Part shown: in pieces, positions 51,083-59,767 of the stretch | Layout: each line of letters opens with the position of its first letter | How positions within the stretch are numbered: position 1 is the stretch's first letter | NCBI RefSeq assembly: GCF_900637955.1 | Contig: NZ_LR134476.1 | Coordinates: 1,860,001-1,924,000, forward strand | DNA: 64,000 nucleotides | Reading direction: 5' to 3' | Source: Trueperella bialowiezensis | GTDB taxonomy: Bacteria; Actinomycetota; Actinomycetes; Actinomycetales; Actinomycetaceae | Notes under the pieces: generated by a model | What the model was told of the DNA's origin: nothing | Databases searched by the model: none | Seen by the model: the letters and a program-made list of their open reading frames with translations, nothing else | Translations under genes and position numbers: made by a program

Positions 51083-52192
51083 GTGAAGAAAATTCGACTA
51101 GCACTCATCTATGGCGGCACCTCCGGCGAACACTCCATTTCGCGTATTACCGCGGGCGGGATTTTGCGCGCACTCGATCCGCAGCGCTACGACGTCGTCT
51201 CCATCGGCATTCGCCCTGACGGCACGTGGGTACCCGGCGAGGTCGACCCCGCCGCGATGACGATGGACAGCGGACTGGGCGAAGTTCCCGAGTCGGATCG
51301 CCGGATCGTCCTGCCACCGGGTGATGGCAGCCAGCCGCTTCTCGAACTTTCCGCGGACGGCACGGACGCACGCGTACTCGGCCCGATCGACGTGGCCTTC
51401 CCGGTTCTTCACGGCCCATTCGGCGAGGATGGCACGATCCAGGGCCTGTTCGAAATGGCCAACGTGCCCTACGTGGGGTGCGGCGTGCTCGCGTCCGCCG
51501 CGGGCATGGACAAAGACATGATGAAGAAAGTGCTGGTCAGCGCCGGTTTGCCGGTCGGCCCGTACGTCGGGGTGACCGCCCGCCAGTGGCGCACCGAACG
51601 CGACCAGGTGCTTGCCGCCGTCGCCGAACTCGAATTCCCGGTGTACGTGAAGCCGGCTCGCGCGGGATCCTCGCTTGGTATTTCGCGAGTGGAGCGTATC
51701 GACGACGTCGCCGCGGCGGTCGACGAAGCACAGCGCCACGATCCGAAGGTCGTCATCGAACAGGGCATTGCGGGCCGCGAAATCGAGGTGGCCGTGCTCG
51801 GCGGGGGAGCGGACGGCCCGGCGCGCGCCTCCCTTCCCGGCGAGGTGCTGCTGGAGGCGCCCACGGCCGGCTTCTACGATTTCGAAAGCAAGTATGTAGA
51901 TACCGACGGGCTGACGATGTCGATCCCCGCGCAGATTTCACCTGAGACCACGGACGCCGTGCGCGAGCTGGCGGTGCGCGCCTTCGACGCCTTCGAATGC
52001 GAGGGGCTCACCCGCGTGGACTTCTTCGTACGTGAATCCGGCGAGGTGCTCATCAACGAGATCAACACGATGCCCGGTTTCACACCATTTTCGATGTACC
52101 CCACAATGTGGGAAGCCACCGGCATTCCCTATGCCGAGCTCATTGACGAGCTCGTGAGGCTCGCCCTCGACCGCCCGCGCGGCTTGCGCTAA
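51083..52192 (+). CDS. ddl: D-alanine--D-alanine ligase
   Basis: A 369-residue ATP-grasp ligase making the D-Ala-D-Ala dipeptide for peptidoglycan. YGGTSGEHSISRITAGGIL at the N-terminus, FPVLHGPFGEDGTIQGLFEM, VYVKPARAGSSLGISRVE and INEINTMPGFTPFSMYPTMW are diagnostic. The omega-loop region has the usual FESKYVD. Start GTG 51083 is fixed by the TAGAAT box six bases ahead. Confidence 0.97.
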   Translation: MKKIRLALIYGGTSGEHSISRITAGGILRALDPQRYDVVSIGIRPDGTWVPGEVDPAAMTMDSGLGEVPESDRRIVLPPGDGSQPLLELSADGTDARVLGPIDVAFPVLHGPFGEDGTIQGLFEMANVPYVGCGVLASAAGMDKDMMKKVLVSAGLPVGPYVGVTARQWRTERDQVLAAVAELEFPVYVKPARAGSSLGISRVERIDDVAAAVDEAQRHDPKVVIEQGIAGREIEVAVLGGGADGPARASLPGEVLLEAPTAGFYDFESKYVDTDGLTMSIPAQISPETTDAVRELAVRAFDAFECEGLTRVDFFVRESGEVLINEINTMPGFTPFSMYPTMWEATGIPYAELIDELVRLALDRPRGLR

Positions 52193-52288
52193 GCGGCCAG
52201 CAGTTTGCGCTAACTGACCAACGGGGGAGCCGGCACTAAACTCGAAAGCCGCCTAGACGGCGTCGTGATACACCACACACTAAAAGAA

Positions 52289-52302
52289 GTTGAATATTCA
52301 AC
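52289..52302. promoter_or_regulatory. Palindromic operator at the FMN reductase promoter
   Basis: GTTGAATATTCAAC is a perfect 14-bp palindrome covering the -35 hexamer of the promoter below. It may bind a HxlR- or MarR-type redox or quinone sensor. Confidence 0.55.
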
Positions 52303-52318
52303 CGTTGCAGTTTAGAAT
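52290..52318 (+). promoter_or_regulatory. Promoter of the FMN reductase gene
   Basis: -35 TTGAAT (52290-52295) and -10 TAGAAT (52313-52318), spacing 17 bp, giving a leader of about 55 bases. Confidence 0.7.
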
Positions 52319-52379
52319 TATTACAGAAAACAGGTTAGTATTGCCCTTGAGGCACCCTCAAACAACGGAAGGTTCCATC

Positions 52380-52922
52380 ATGAAGATCGCTTACGTCGTC
52401 GGATCGCTGTCCAAAGACTCCATCAACCGCGCACTGGCAGAAGCCATCGTGGAGCTCGCGCCGGAAGGCGTAGAAATGGTCGAAGCCGAGATCAAGGATC
52501 TCCCGCTGTTCAACCGCGACAACGAACACGACTTCCCCGAGCCCGCCCGCAAGTTCAAGGACCTCATGTACGAAGCCGACGGCGTCCTGTTCATCACGCC
52601 CGAGCACAACCGCTCCTACTCGGCTCCGATCCACAACGCGATCGAGTGGGCATCGCGCCCCTACGGTGAGTGGCCGCTGGCCGGCAAGCCGGTTGCGACG
52701 GCCGGACATTCGCCGTCGGGCATCGGAACCGCGCTCGCTCAGCAGCAGCTGCGCTCCTCGCTCCTGTTCTTCGGCCCGAAGCTCATGAGCCAGCCGGAGG
52801 CCTACATCGACGGCACCCGCACCGGCGTGCTTGAAGACGGCAAGATCACGAACGAAGAATCGCGCGCCGTGCTCAAGCAGTTCATCGAGGCGTTCGCGCA
52901 GTTCGTCGAAGCTAACAAGTAA
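52380..52922 (+). CDS. NAD(P)H-dependent FMN reductase
   Basis: A 180-residue flavodoxin-fold reductase. IAYVVGSLSKDSINRALAEA binds the FMN phosphate, FITPEHNRSYSAPIHNAIEW is the signature PEYN-type flavin motif, and GKPVATAGHSPSGIGTALAQ follows. Members reduce quinones, azo dyes, chromate or free FMN. ATG 52380 has GGAAGG about seven bases upstream; the longer frame from 52290 overlaps the promoter and is rejected. Confidence 0.92.
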   Translation: MKIAYVVGSLSKDSINRALAEAIVELAPEGVEMVEAEIKDLPLFNRDNEHDFPEPARKFKDLMYEADGVLFITPEHNRSYSAPIHNAIEWASRPYGEWPLAGKPVATAGHSPSGIGTALAQQQLRSSLLFFGPKLMSQPEAYIDGTRTGVLEDGKITNEESRAVLKQFIEAFAQFVEANK

Positions 52923-52941
52923 AACTTAGAGGCGAGCTGGT

Positions 52942-52968
52942 CGGAAGTAAGGGGTGAGTTTACTTCCG
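52942..52968. terminator. Hairpin after the FMN reductase gene
   Basis: Perfect 9-bp stem CGGAAGTAA/TTACTTCCG with a 9-base loop, 20 bp after the stop codon. There is no T tract. Confidence 0.55.
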
Positions 52969-53021
52969 CGGCGTACCAGTTCGTCTGCATGATAAACCGC
53001 CTTAGTCCTCGGTCGTCCCGA

Positions 53022-53027
53022 TATCAT
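53022..53027 (+). promoter_or_regulatory. -10 box, leaderless thiL start
   Basis: TATCAT, five bases, then ATG at 53033 (eight to the ATG at 53036). Confidence 0.4.
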
Positions 53028-53032
53028 CTGGC

Positions 53033-54004
53033 ATGATGGTGAGCATGCTAATTTCGGAGACGACCGAGGACATTCTCTTATCCCGATTCCTACCTCTACT
53101 TCCGGCGTCGAGTGCGATCGTGCCCACCGGCGACGACAGCGCAGTTTTACACATGCGCGGGCACACCGCCGTCTCCACCGACATGCTCGTGGAGGATCGT
53201 CATTTTCGCCGTGATTGGTCGAGTGGTAGCGACGTCGGCTTCCGGGCAGCGATGCAGAATCTCGCCGACGCCGTGGCGATGGGTGCACGCCCACGCTCGC
53301 TGGTGATTTCGCTCGGCTTACCAGGCGACCTCGAAGTGGAATGGGTGGAAGACTTTGCCCGCGGCCTGGCTGAAGCCTGTAGCGGGCTCGGCGTGAGCGT
53401 GGACGGCGGTGACCTCGTGGGGGCTGACGAGATCGTGATTGGGGTGACCGTGCTCGGCGACATGGAGGGCCGCGAGCCAGTGTTGCGTGGCGGTGCCCAG
53501 CCCGGCGATATCGTCATTCACGCCGGGAATCTTGGGCATGGGCGTGCCGGGTACGAAATTCTTAACGCAGGCATTGAGGTCGACGACGCCCTGGCACCAC
53601 TGGTCGATGACTTCCGGCGCCCGAAGCCACCCCTTGAACAGGCGTTGGCCGCTGCGCAATCCGGCGTTCTGACCGCGATGATGGACGTATCCGACGGGCT
53701 CATTCGTGACGCGCGGCGGATGGCCAAAGCTTCGGGCGTGTGGATGAACTTTTCAGGCGCGAACCTCGAGCCGCGGCTGAAGGATCTGGCGATTGCGGCC
53801 GGCCGCCTGCGTGCCAACCGCCGCGAGTGGCTCTATACCGGGGGAGAAGACCACGGCTTCCTCGCGACCATTCGGCCGGGCACGCCTGTACCTGCCGGGT
53901 TCGTGGAGATCGGCGAAGTGATGGGTGCCAGCCAAGGCGGACGCGTGACGCTCGAAGGCCGGGATATCGCAGGCCTAGGCGGCTGGGAACACTTCGGCGG
54001 TTAG
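53033..54004 (+). CDS. thiL: Thiamine-monophosphate kinase
   Basis: A 323-residue enzyme that phosphorylates TMP to TPP. VPTGDDSAVLHMRGHTAVST with DMLVEDRHFRRDW, GFRAAMQNLADAVAMGARPR, SVDGGDLVGADEIVIGVTVL and MMDVSDGLIRDARRMAKASG (Mg/ATP site) are ThiL motifs. The gene is followed by repeat copy 3 and the convergent rpmB. Confidence 0.95.
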   Translation: MMVSMLISETTEDILLSRFLPLLPASSAIVPTGDDSAVLHMRGHTAVSTDMLVEDRHFRRDWSSGSDVGFRAAMQNLADAVAMGARPRSLVISLGLPGDLEVEWVEDFARGLAEACSGLGVSVDGGDLVGADEIVIGVTVLGDMEGREPVLRGGAQPGDIVIHAGNLGHGRAGYEILNAGIEVDDALAPLVDDFRRPKPPLEQALAAAQSGVLTAMMDVSDGLIRDARRMAKASGVWMNFSGANLEPRLKDLAIAAGRLRANRREWLYTGGEDHGFLATIRPGTPVPAGFVEIGEVMGASQGGRVTLEGRDIAGLGGWEHFGG

Positions 54005-54072
54005 CTGGGCCGGTGCTGGGCGCGCCCGTGCGATGGCACCGTGGCGCTGGGCCGGGCACGCCCACCGCCGCG

Positions 54073-54153
54073 TTCCGGGGGTACCTGTTGCGTTCCCGGG
54101 GTAGACAAATCGCCGGATTCGGTACCCCCGGAAGCGAACGTGTACCCCGGGAA
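54073..54153. repeat. 81-bp palindromic element, copy 3 (inverted core)
   Basis: Begins TTCCGGGGGTACCTGTTGCG and ends ACGTGTACCCCGGGAA. Its core GACAAATCGCCGGATT is the reverse complement of the core of copies 1 and 2, so this copy is inserted in the other orientation. It lies between the convergent genes thiL and rpmB. Confidence 0.85.
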
Positions 54154-54226
54154 TGCAATGCAGCAAAGGGGAAGCAACAAAATGGCGGGGACCGCTTCGA
54201 TCCCCGCCAATGTGAAAAGTGTGCGC

Positions 54227-54418
54227 TTAGATGTTGCGCGTCACCTTGCCAGCCTTAATGCAGCTGGTGCAAACATTCAGACGCTTTGGAGCGCCATTAA
54301 CAAGAGCGCGAACACGCTGAATGTTCGGGTTCCAACGGCGGTTGGTGCGCACGTGTGAGTGCGAGACCTGCTTACCAAAACCAGGGCCCTTGCCGCAGAC
54401 TTCACATACAGAGGCCAC
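54227..54418 (-). CDS. rpmB: 50S ribosomal protein L28
   Basis: A 63-residue L28: VCEVCGKGPGFGKQVSHSHV, RTNRRWNPNIQRVRALVNGA and NVCTSCIKAGKV. It has two CxxC pairs (C+ form, probably zinc-binding). The start is GTG 54418 with GGAG seven bases ahead. Confidence 0.97.
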   Translation of the reverse strand: MASVCEVCGKGPGFGKQVSHSHVRTNRRWNPNIQRVRALVNGAPKRLNVCTSCIKAGKVTRNI

Positions 54419-54640
54419 GGTTATCTCCTTCGCTAGACGACTGGGCACGTGTACGCCCAGAAAATTGCAACCAATGAATGATAACCGACTTCAGGCGGTG
54501 AATCCAAGGCAAGTAGCCAGTGGTATTGCGCACGTCTCAGCCTTTCGCCACGGTTTCTACCCGTCACACCAGCGCATATGCGCACTGGTTGCGCGAGGTG
54601 TCGGAGCCAGCAGGTAACCTAACACATGGGAGGAGAAGAC

Positions 54641-56968
54641 ATGGCGGACCTCAACGAGCGAGGCAATCAAGCTGAGCGCTCAGCGGTTTCACAAGCGGCA
54701 GCGACCGAATCCGAACGCTGGACCGCGCTCACCCGGCCACTAGACCGCCACCTTGGCAAACGCACGGCTAACGCGCTGGCAAAGATGGGGATTCACACCG
54801 TGGGTGATCTGCTCGCACACGTCCCATTCCGGCTGGCGCGCCGCGGCGAACTACTTCCGATCCAGGCGATTCGCGACGGCGATTCGGTCACCGTGATCGC
54901 CCGCGTGCTCGATGCGAGCGTGCGCCCAATGAACCGGCGGCGGGGCTACATCCTCAACGTGCTGATTTCCGACGGGCAACACAATCTGGAGATTGCTTTC
55001 TTTGCGAAGTCGTCCCGTCCGCTCAACTTCCATGCAAGCAAGCTGCGTCCGGGTACGCTCGCCACGTTTTCTGGAACGATCTCCTCCTATCGTGGCCAGT
55101 TGCAGCTCACGCACCCGGAATACGAGGTGGTGGACGATCCCGATAGCGTGGATCCGGAAAAGATTGCCGAGCCGATTCCGATCTATCACGCGTCGAGTGC
55201 GATCCCGTCGTGGAAAATCCACAAGGCAATCCAGGTGGTTCTCCAAGCAGTTACGGAAGACGATCTGCCCGATCCACTACCGGCCACCTACCGTGCCGAC
55301 CACGGCCTGCCCTCCCGTTTCGAGGCTCTCCACATGGCACATCAGCCGCGCTCCGAGTCGGACTGGCACGTGGCCGTGGAGCGGTTCAAACACGAGGAAG
55401 CGTTCGTCTTGCAAGCGCTGCTTGCCCAGCGTGCGGCTGCCGCGCAAGCGATCCCGGCGCCCGCGTTGCCCATTCCTAACGAGGCCGGCCTTCTCGCCGC
55501 TTTCGACTCCCGGCTGCCCTTCGAGCTGACGAAAGGCCAGCGTGAGGTCGGCGACGAGCTTGCGGCCGAGCTTGCGAGCACAACACCAATGCGCAGGCTC
55601 CTGCAGGGCGACGTCGGGTCGGGCAAGACGATCGTGGCGCTACGTGCGATGTTGCAAGCAGTCGACGCCGGTCGGCAGACCGTGCTCGTCGCACCCACCG
55701 AGGTTCTCGCAGCGCAACACTACGCAACCTTCACAGCTCTGCTGGGTAATTTAGCGACGGCGGGTCAGCTCGGCGCGGCCGACAACGCCACGCGCATGGA
55801 ACTGCTCACCGGCTCACTCAGCCAGGCAAAGAAACGGCAAACGCTGGCGAATATTGCCTCGGGAGCAGCGGGCATCATCATCGGAACGCATGCCCTGTTC
55901 GAAGACGCCGTACAGATTCCATTCCTTGGCCTCGTGGTCATCGATGAACAACACCGCTTCGGAGTCGACCAACGCGACAGGCTTGCCGACGGCGCACACA
56001 TGCTCGTCATGACAGCCACACCAATCCCGCGCACGATCGCCATGACCTCTTTCGGTGAACTGCAGGTCTCCACGTTGAAAGAACTCCCGGCCGGGCGGCA
56101 GAAGATCGCCACCACCCTCGTACCCGCACACAACCGAGTGTGGATGAATAGGGTCTGGCAGCGCGCTCGCGAAGAGGTTGAGGCCGGCGGGCGCGTGTAC
56201 GTCGTGGCACCGCGGATTAGTGCGCACGAGCAGGAAGACGACGGCGCACGGCCAGGTGACACGCAGTCGCGGCAAGCCGTACAAGAACAGCAAGCCGAAC
56301 AGCCCGCTTTCGATCTGTCACAATCAGCGCCTGACACCAGCCAAGGTGACGGCTCGCAACTCGCTTCCGTTGAGCAGGTGTACCAGCAACTGTGCGCGAA
56401 TCCGGATCTGGACGGCGTCGCCATCGGATACGTGCACGGCCAACTACCACCCGAAGAGAAGGCGAGCGCGATGGCTGCCTTTGCAAGTGGGGCCACGCCG
56501 ATTCTTGTGGCAACCACCGTGATCGAAGTTGGTGTGGATGTGCCGGAGGCGACGATGATGGTCATCATGGACGCCGAACGCTTCGGCCTATCTCAGTTGC
56601 ACCAGCTGCGCGGGCGAGTTGGGCGGGGAGCGAAAGAAGCTATCTGTTTAGCAGTGCACAACGCCCCAGATGGTACGCTCGCAAGTGAACGCCTCAAGGC
56701 ATTCGCCTCAACAACGAACGGTTTTCTCCTTGCCCAGCGGGATCTGGAATTGCGGAAGGAAGGGAACGTGCTTGGCACAGCCCAGTCCGGCAGGGCGTCA
56801 GCGCTGAAGTTTGTGCGCGTCACGAAAGACGAGGAGATTATCGAGCAGGCGCGTGCGGCGGCCCGCGAAACACTACAGGCCGATCCGCAGCTGGCCAACC
56901 ACAGTGCGCTACGCGCGGCGATTGCGGATGCTGAAGGCGATGAGACCGACTATCTAGAGAAGGCTTAA
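54641..56968 (+). CDS. recG: ATP-dependent DNA helicase RecG
   Basis: A 775-residue SF2 helicase that reverses stalled forks. An N-terminal OB wedge domain (IQAIRDGDSVTVIARVLDAS, about residues 70-150) precedes the motor with RRLLQGDVGSGKTIVALRAM (Walker A), LVVIDEQHRFGVDQRDRL (DEQH), TATPIPRTIAM, VATTVIEVGVDVPEA and SQLHQLRGRVGRG. A polar, Gln-rich insert (about residues 533-572) interrupts the second RecA lobe. ATG 54641 has GGGAGGAG five bases upstream; ATG 54626 is an alternative. Confidence 0.96.
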   Translation: MADLNERGNQAERSAVSQAAATESERWTALTRPLDRHLGKRTANALAKMGIHTVGDLLAHVPFRLARRGELLPIQAIRDGDSVTVIARVLDASVRPMNRRRGYILNVLISDGQHNLEIAFFAKSSRPLNFHASKLRPGTLATFSGTISSYRGQLQLTHPEYEVVDDPDSVDPEKIAEPIPIYHASSAIPSWKIHKAIQVVLQAVTEDDLPDPLPATYRADHGLPSRFEALHMAHQPRSESDWHVAVERFKHEEAFVLQALLAQRAAAAQAIPAPALPIPNEAGLLAAFDSRLPFELTKGQREVGDELAAELASTTPMRRLLQGDVGSGKTIVALRAMLQAVDAGRQTVLVAPTEVLAAQHYATFTALLGNLATAGQLGAADNATRMELLTGSLSQAKKRQTLANIASGAAGIIIGTHALFEDAVQIPFLGLVVIDEQHRFGVDQRDRLADGAHMLVMTATPIPRTIAMTSFGELQVSTLKELPAGRQKIATTLVPAHNRVWMNRVWQRAREEVEAGGRVYVVAPRISAHEQEDDGARPGDTQSRQAVQEQQAEQPAFDLSQSAPDTSQGDGSQLASVEQVYQQLCANPDLDGVAIGYVHGQLPPEEKASAMAAFASGATPILVATTVIEVGVDVPEATMMVIMDAERFGLSQLHQLRGRVGRGAKEAICLAVHNAPDGTLASERLKAFASTTNGFLLAQRDLELRKEGNVLGTAQSGRASALKFVRVTKDEEIIEQARAAARETLQADPQLANHSALRAAIADAEGDETDYLEKA

Positions 56969-57538
56969 ATGACGAGGATCGTGGCGGGAACTGCCGGCGG
57001 ACTCAAACTGAACGTTCCAAAATCGGGAACGCGCCCAACGTCTGAGCGTGTGCGGGAAGCCATCTTCTCCCGGCTCGAACACTACGGCTACATTGAGGAC
57101 TGTGCGATCCTTGATCTGTATGCCGGCTCGGGGGCGCTCGGCCTGGAGGCGAAATCGCGTGGGGCGAGCCGCGTCGTCGCTGTGGAAGCACACCGGCCAG
57201 CCGCGCAGGTGGCGATCGCGAACGCGAAAGCAACGGGGTTGGATATCGACGTCATCAACGCTAAAGCCGAAACCTTCCTTGCCAACGAGCCCACGCACCT
57301 GTTTGACGTCGCACTCCTTGACCCGCCGTACGATATTTCGGATGAAGAACTTGCGATCGTGCTGTCGCTACTCGAGCCGCATTTGAAAGATGACGCGATG
57401 GTTGTCGTCGAACGGAGTAAGAAAGCACCGGAGCCACAGTGGCCGGCCAGCCTCGTTCACGATGATGTCCGCAAGCTGGGAGACACACGCGTGTGGAGCG
57501 CTGTTGTGCGCATAGAACAGGCACAACCAGTAGAATAG
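56969..57538 (+). CDS. rsmD: 16S rRNA m2G966 methyltransferase RsmD
   Basis: A 189-residue SAM-dependent methyltransferase. RIVAGTAGGLKLNVPKSGTR is the RsmD N-terminus; TSERVREAIFSRL, LDLYAGSGALGLEAKSRGAS (SAM site) and VALLDPPYDIS (DPPY catalytic motif) follow. It starts immediately after the recG stop, so both are cotranscribed. Confidence 0.95.
   Translation: MTRIVAGTAGGLKLNVPKSGTRPTSERVREAIFSRLEHYGYIEDCAILDLYAGSGALGLEAKSRGASRVVAVEAHRPAAQVAIANAKATGLDIDVINAKAETFLANEPTHLFDVALLDPPYDISDEELAIVLSLLEPHLKDDAMVVVERSKKAPEPQWPASLVHDDVRKLGDTRVWSAVVRIEQAQPVE
57531..57536 (+). promoter_or_regulatory. -10 box, leaderless coaD start
   Basis: TAGAAT overlapping the rsmD stop, seven bases, then ATG at 57544. 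Confidence 0.45.
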
Positions 57539-57543
57539 AGGCC

Positions 57544-58020
57544 ATGAGTATCGCCGTTTGCCCCGGATCGTTCGATCCGCTGACCTTGGGCCACGTTGAT
57601 GTCGTCAAACGTGCCCGCGGTATGTTTGACGAGGTGATCGTCGGCGTGGCACAGAACGCGAAGAAACGATACTTGTTTAGCGACGCCGAACGGGTGGCCC
57701 TTGCCCGGGAAGCCTTACAGGGTATTGACGGCGTGCGTGTTGAACTCGTCGGCGGCCTTTTGGCGGATTTCGTTCGCGAACGTGGCGCAGTAGCAATAGT
57801 TAAAGGTTTGCGCGGGGCCGCTGATTACGACGACGAACAGGCCATGGCACTGCTCAACCGTCACCTGAGCGGGATTGAAACCGTGTTTATTATGGGTGAT
57901 CCGGCGTTGAACCACGTGGCGTCGTCGTTCGTCAAAGAAATCGCCGCATACGGCGGCAAAATCGATGATCTCGTCACCGCGAACGTGGCACAAGCACTAA
58001 CAGAAAAGGTTCAAAGATGA
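57544..58020 (+). CDS. coaD: Phosphopantetheine adenylyltransferase
   Basis: A 158-residue nucleotidyltransferase for CoA synthesis. CPGSFDPLTLGHVDVVKRAR has the TxGH nucleotide site (TLGH); VAIVKGLRGAADYDDEQAMA and SSFVKEIAAYGG are standard CoaD motifs. The 3' end overlaps the next gene by four bases (ATGA). Confidence 0.97.
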   Translation: MSIAVCPGSFDPLTLGHVDVVKRARGMFDEVIVGVAQNAKKRYLFSDAERVALAREALQGIDGVRVELVGGLLADFVRERGAVAIVKGLRGAADYDDEQAMALLNRHLSGIETVFIMGDPALNHVASSFVKEIAAYGGKIDDLVTANVAQALTEKVQR

Positions 58021-58523
58021 GCGACAAAGGTGAATCCCTCCTGGAAATTCTTGACGAGCTGCTAGAGATCGTGGAAAACGCGAAGTCGTTGCCGATGTCG
58101 GCGTCAGTGATGGTTAACCGTTCGCAGCTCAGCGACCTCCTTAAGACGGCGCGCGAAATTGTGCCTGACCAGATTGTCGAGGCCGATTCTGTACTACAAG
58201 AAGCGGGCGCTGTCTCGGAAAACGCGCGGCACGAAGCAGAAAAGATTGTGGAGAGCGCGAGGCACGAAGCAGAATCGATTATTGCGGAGGCACGCGAGCA
58301 GGCTTCCCGGCTCGTCGCTCAGGATCAGGTGACGATCGCTGCGAAGTCGCAGGCTACCCGGATTTTGGACGAGGCGAAGTCGAAGGCGGATAGTCTGCGG
58401 CGCGGTGCCGATGACTATGCGGCAACCACACTCGCAGACCTGTCCGACGAGCTCAACCACCTGCTTGATCAGATTGAGGCTGGCAGGGCACACCTCGCCA
58501 CCAAAGAAGAGGAGGGTGCATGA
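58017..58523 (+). CDS. sepIVA: SepIVA/DivIVA-like coiled-coil protein
   Basis: A 168-residue mostly helical coiled-coil protein (LLEILDELLEIVENAKSLPM, then ENARHEAEKIVESARHEAES with an 11-residue repeated heptad-like unit). Its place between coaD and DUF177 is that of mycobacterial SepIVA (septal protein, Rv2927c). The role in septum or cell-growth positioning is inferred from that synteny. Overlaps coaD and the DUF177 gene by four bases each. Confidence 0.8.
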   Translation: MSDKGESLLEILDELLEIVENAKSLPMSASVMVNRSQLSDLLKTAREIVPDQIVEADSVLQEAGAVSENARHEAEKIVESARHEAESIIAEAREQASRLVAQDQVTIAAKSQATRILDEAKSKADSLRRGADDYAATTLADLSDELNHLLDQIEAGRAHLATKEEEGA

Positions 58524-59083
58524 GCCTGACTGTTCACCTCTCGGAGCTCACCGCCCGCTCCGGCGACTACGAATTTGTGCGCACAACACCAGCCGGCTCG
58601 GATGTTGGCGTGCCGCTCATGGCCGTGCCCGAGGGCCAGCCGGTGCAGATCGATCTGCGGCTGTCTGCTCTTGAGGAAGGCGTGTTCGTACAGGGTACGG
58701 TTGCTGCAACGGCGAAAGGTCAGTGCTCGCGGTGCCTGGTTGACCTGACCGTGCCGATGGAGGAAGCGGTCGCTGAACTGGTGTTTTATCCTGAGCGTCA
58801 AGAACAGCTGATTGCGGAAGGTGACGAAGAGGCACGGGATTTGCCCGTCGTCGTCGACGACGAGGTGGACATCGAACCACTGCTACGCGACTCCCTTGTG
58901 CTGGCGATGCCGCTCAACCCGCTGTGTGAGCCGGACTGCCCGGGCCTGTGCACGGAGTGCGGGCAGCGCTGGGTAGAACTGCCAGACGATCACGAACACG
59001 AAGTCCTCGATCCACGTTTTTCGGCACTGGATGAGCTGGCCGAGCAGTTACGCGCGCAGGAAGCTGAGGCCCGCGGTGAATAA
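58520..59083 (+). CDS. DUF177 (YceD) family protein
   Basis: A 187-residue protein with the DUF177 pattern: KGQCSRCLVDLTVPMEEAVA (CxxC) and LVLAMPLNPLCEPDCPGLCT with ECGQRW. These Cys may bind zinc. In many bacteria it precedes rpmF and is linked to 23S rRNA metabolism; no rpmF is found here. Confidence 0.9.
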   Translation: MSLTVHLSELTARSGDYEFVRTTPAGSDVGVPLMAVPEGQPVQIDLRLSALEEGVFVQGTVAATAKGQCSRCLVDLTVPMEEAVAELVFYPERQEQLIAEGDEEARDLPVVVDDEVDIEPLLRDSLVLAMPLNPLCEPDCPGLCTECGQRWVELPDDHEHEVLDPRFSALDELAEQLRAQEAEARGE

Positions 59084-59765
59084 GCGCGTAACCGCGGAAA
59101 CATTCGAACGCTGGGGCGGCGAGATCAGCGAGGAATACTTGCTGCCGGCGCTTACGCACAGGTCGTGGGCGTATGAAAACGACGGCGAACACGCCGAACG
59201 GCTCGAATTTCTCGGTGATTCGATTCTCGGCTTTGTGGTGGCCTGCTATATTTTCGAAGATTCCCCGGATGCTTCGGAGGGGGACATGTCGAAGGTTAAG
59301 GCGGCTGCCGTTTCCGAACGCTCGCTGGCGGAAATCGCACGTGAGCTTGAAGTGGGGGATTATATTCGGCTCGGGCGCGGCGAAGAAATGTCTGGTGGAC
59401 GTGACAAGGACTCGATTCTTGCCGACACGGTGGAAGCCCTGATTGGAGCCACGTACCTGTCGCTCGGTCCGAGGAAGACAGTGGACATCGTGCTACGGCA
59501 TCTGAAGCCGAAGATCGAACAGGCGCGCACGCTCGGCCCTGCGTTGGATTGGCGTACGGCGTTTGAGGAAAAATCACGCAAGATGGGGATCGTGGGGAAC
59601 TTGCATTACAAGGTGGAGGGCGACGGCCCCGACCACGCGCGCGTATACACGGCCTCGGTGTTTATTGACGGCAAGCATTGGGGAACGGGCACGGCAACCA
59701 GCCAGAAGCAGGCCAAACTTGAAGCGTGTAAAGACGCCTACCACGCCTTAGGCGACGAGGAGTAG
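59076..59765 (+). CDS. rnc: Ribonuclease III
   Basis: A 229-residue double-stranded RNA endonuclease. LLPALTHRSWAYENDGEHAE with RLEFLGDSILGFVV is the RNase III signature; DTVEALIGATYLSLG carries the second acidic site; a C-terminal dsRBD contains GTGTATSQKQAKLEACKDAY. The GTG at 59076 overlaps the DUF177 stop by eight bases. Confidence 0.96.
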   Translation: MNKRVTAETFERWGGEISEEYLLPALTHRSWAYENDGEHAERLEFLGDSILGFVVACYIFEDSPDASEGDMSKVKAAAVSERSLAEIARELEVGDYIRLGRGEEMSGGRDKDSILADTVEALIGATYLSLGPRKTVDIVLRHLKPKIEQARTLGPALDWRTAFEEKSRKMGIVGNLHYKVEGDGPDHARVYTASVFIDGKHWGTGTATSQKQAKLEACKDAYHALGDEE

Positions 59766-59767
59766 GC

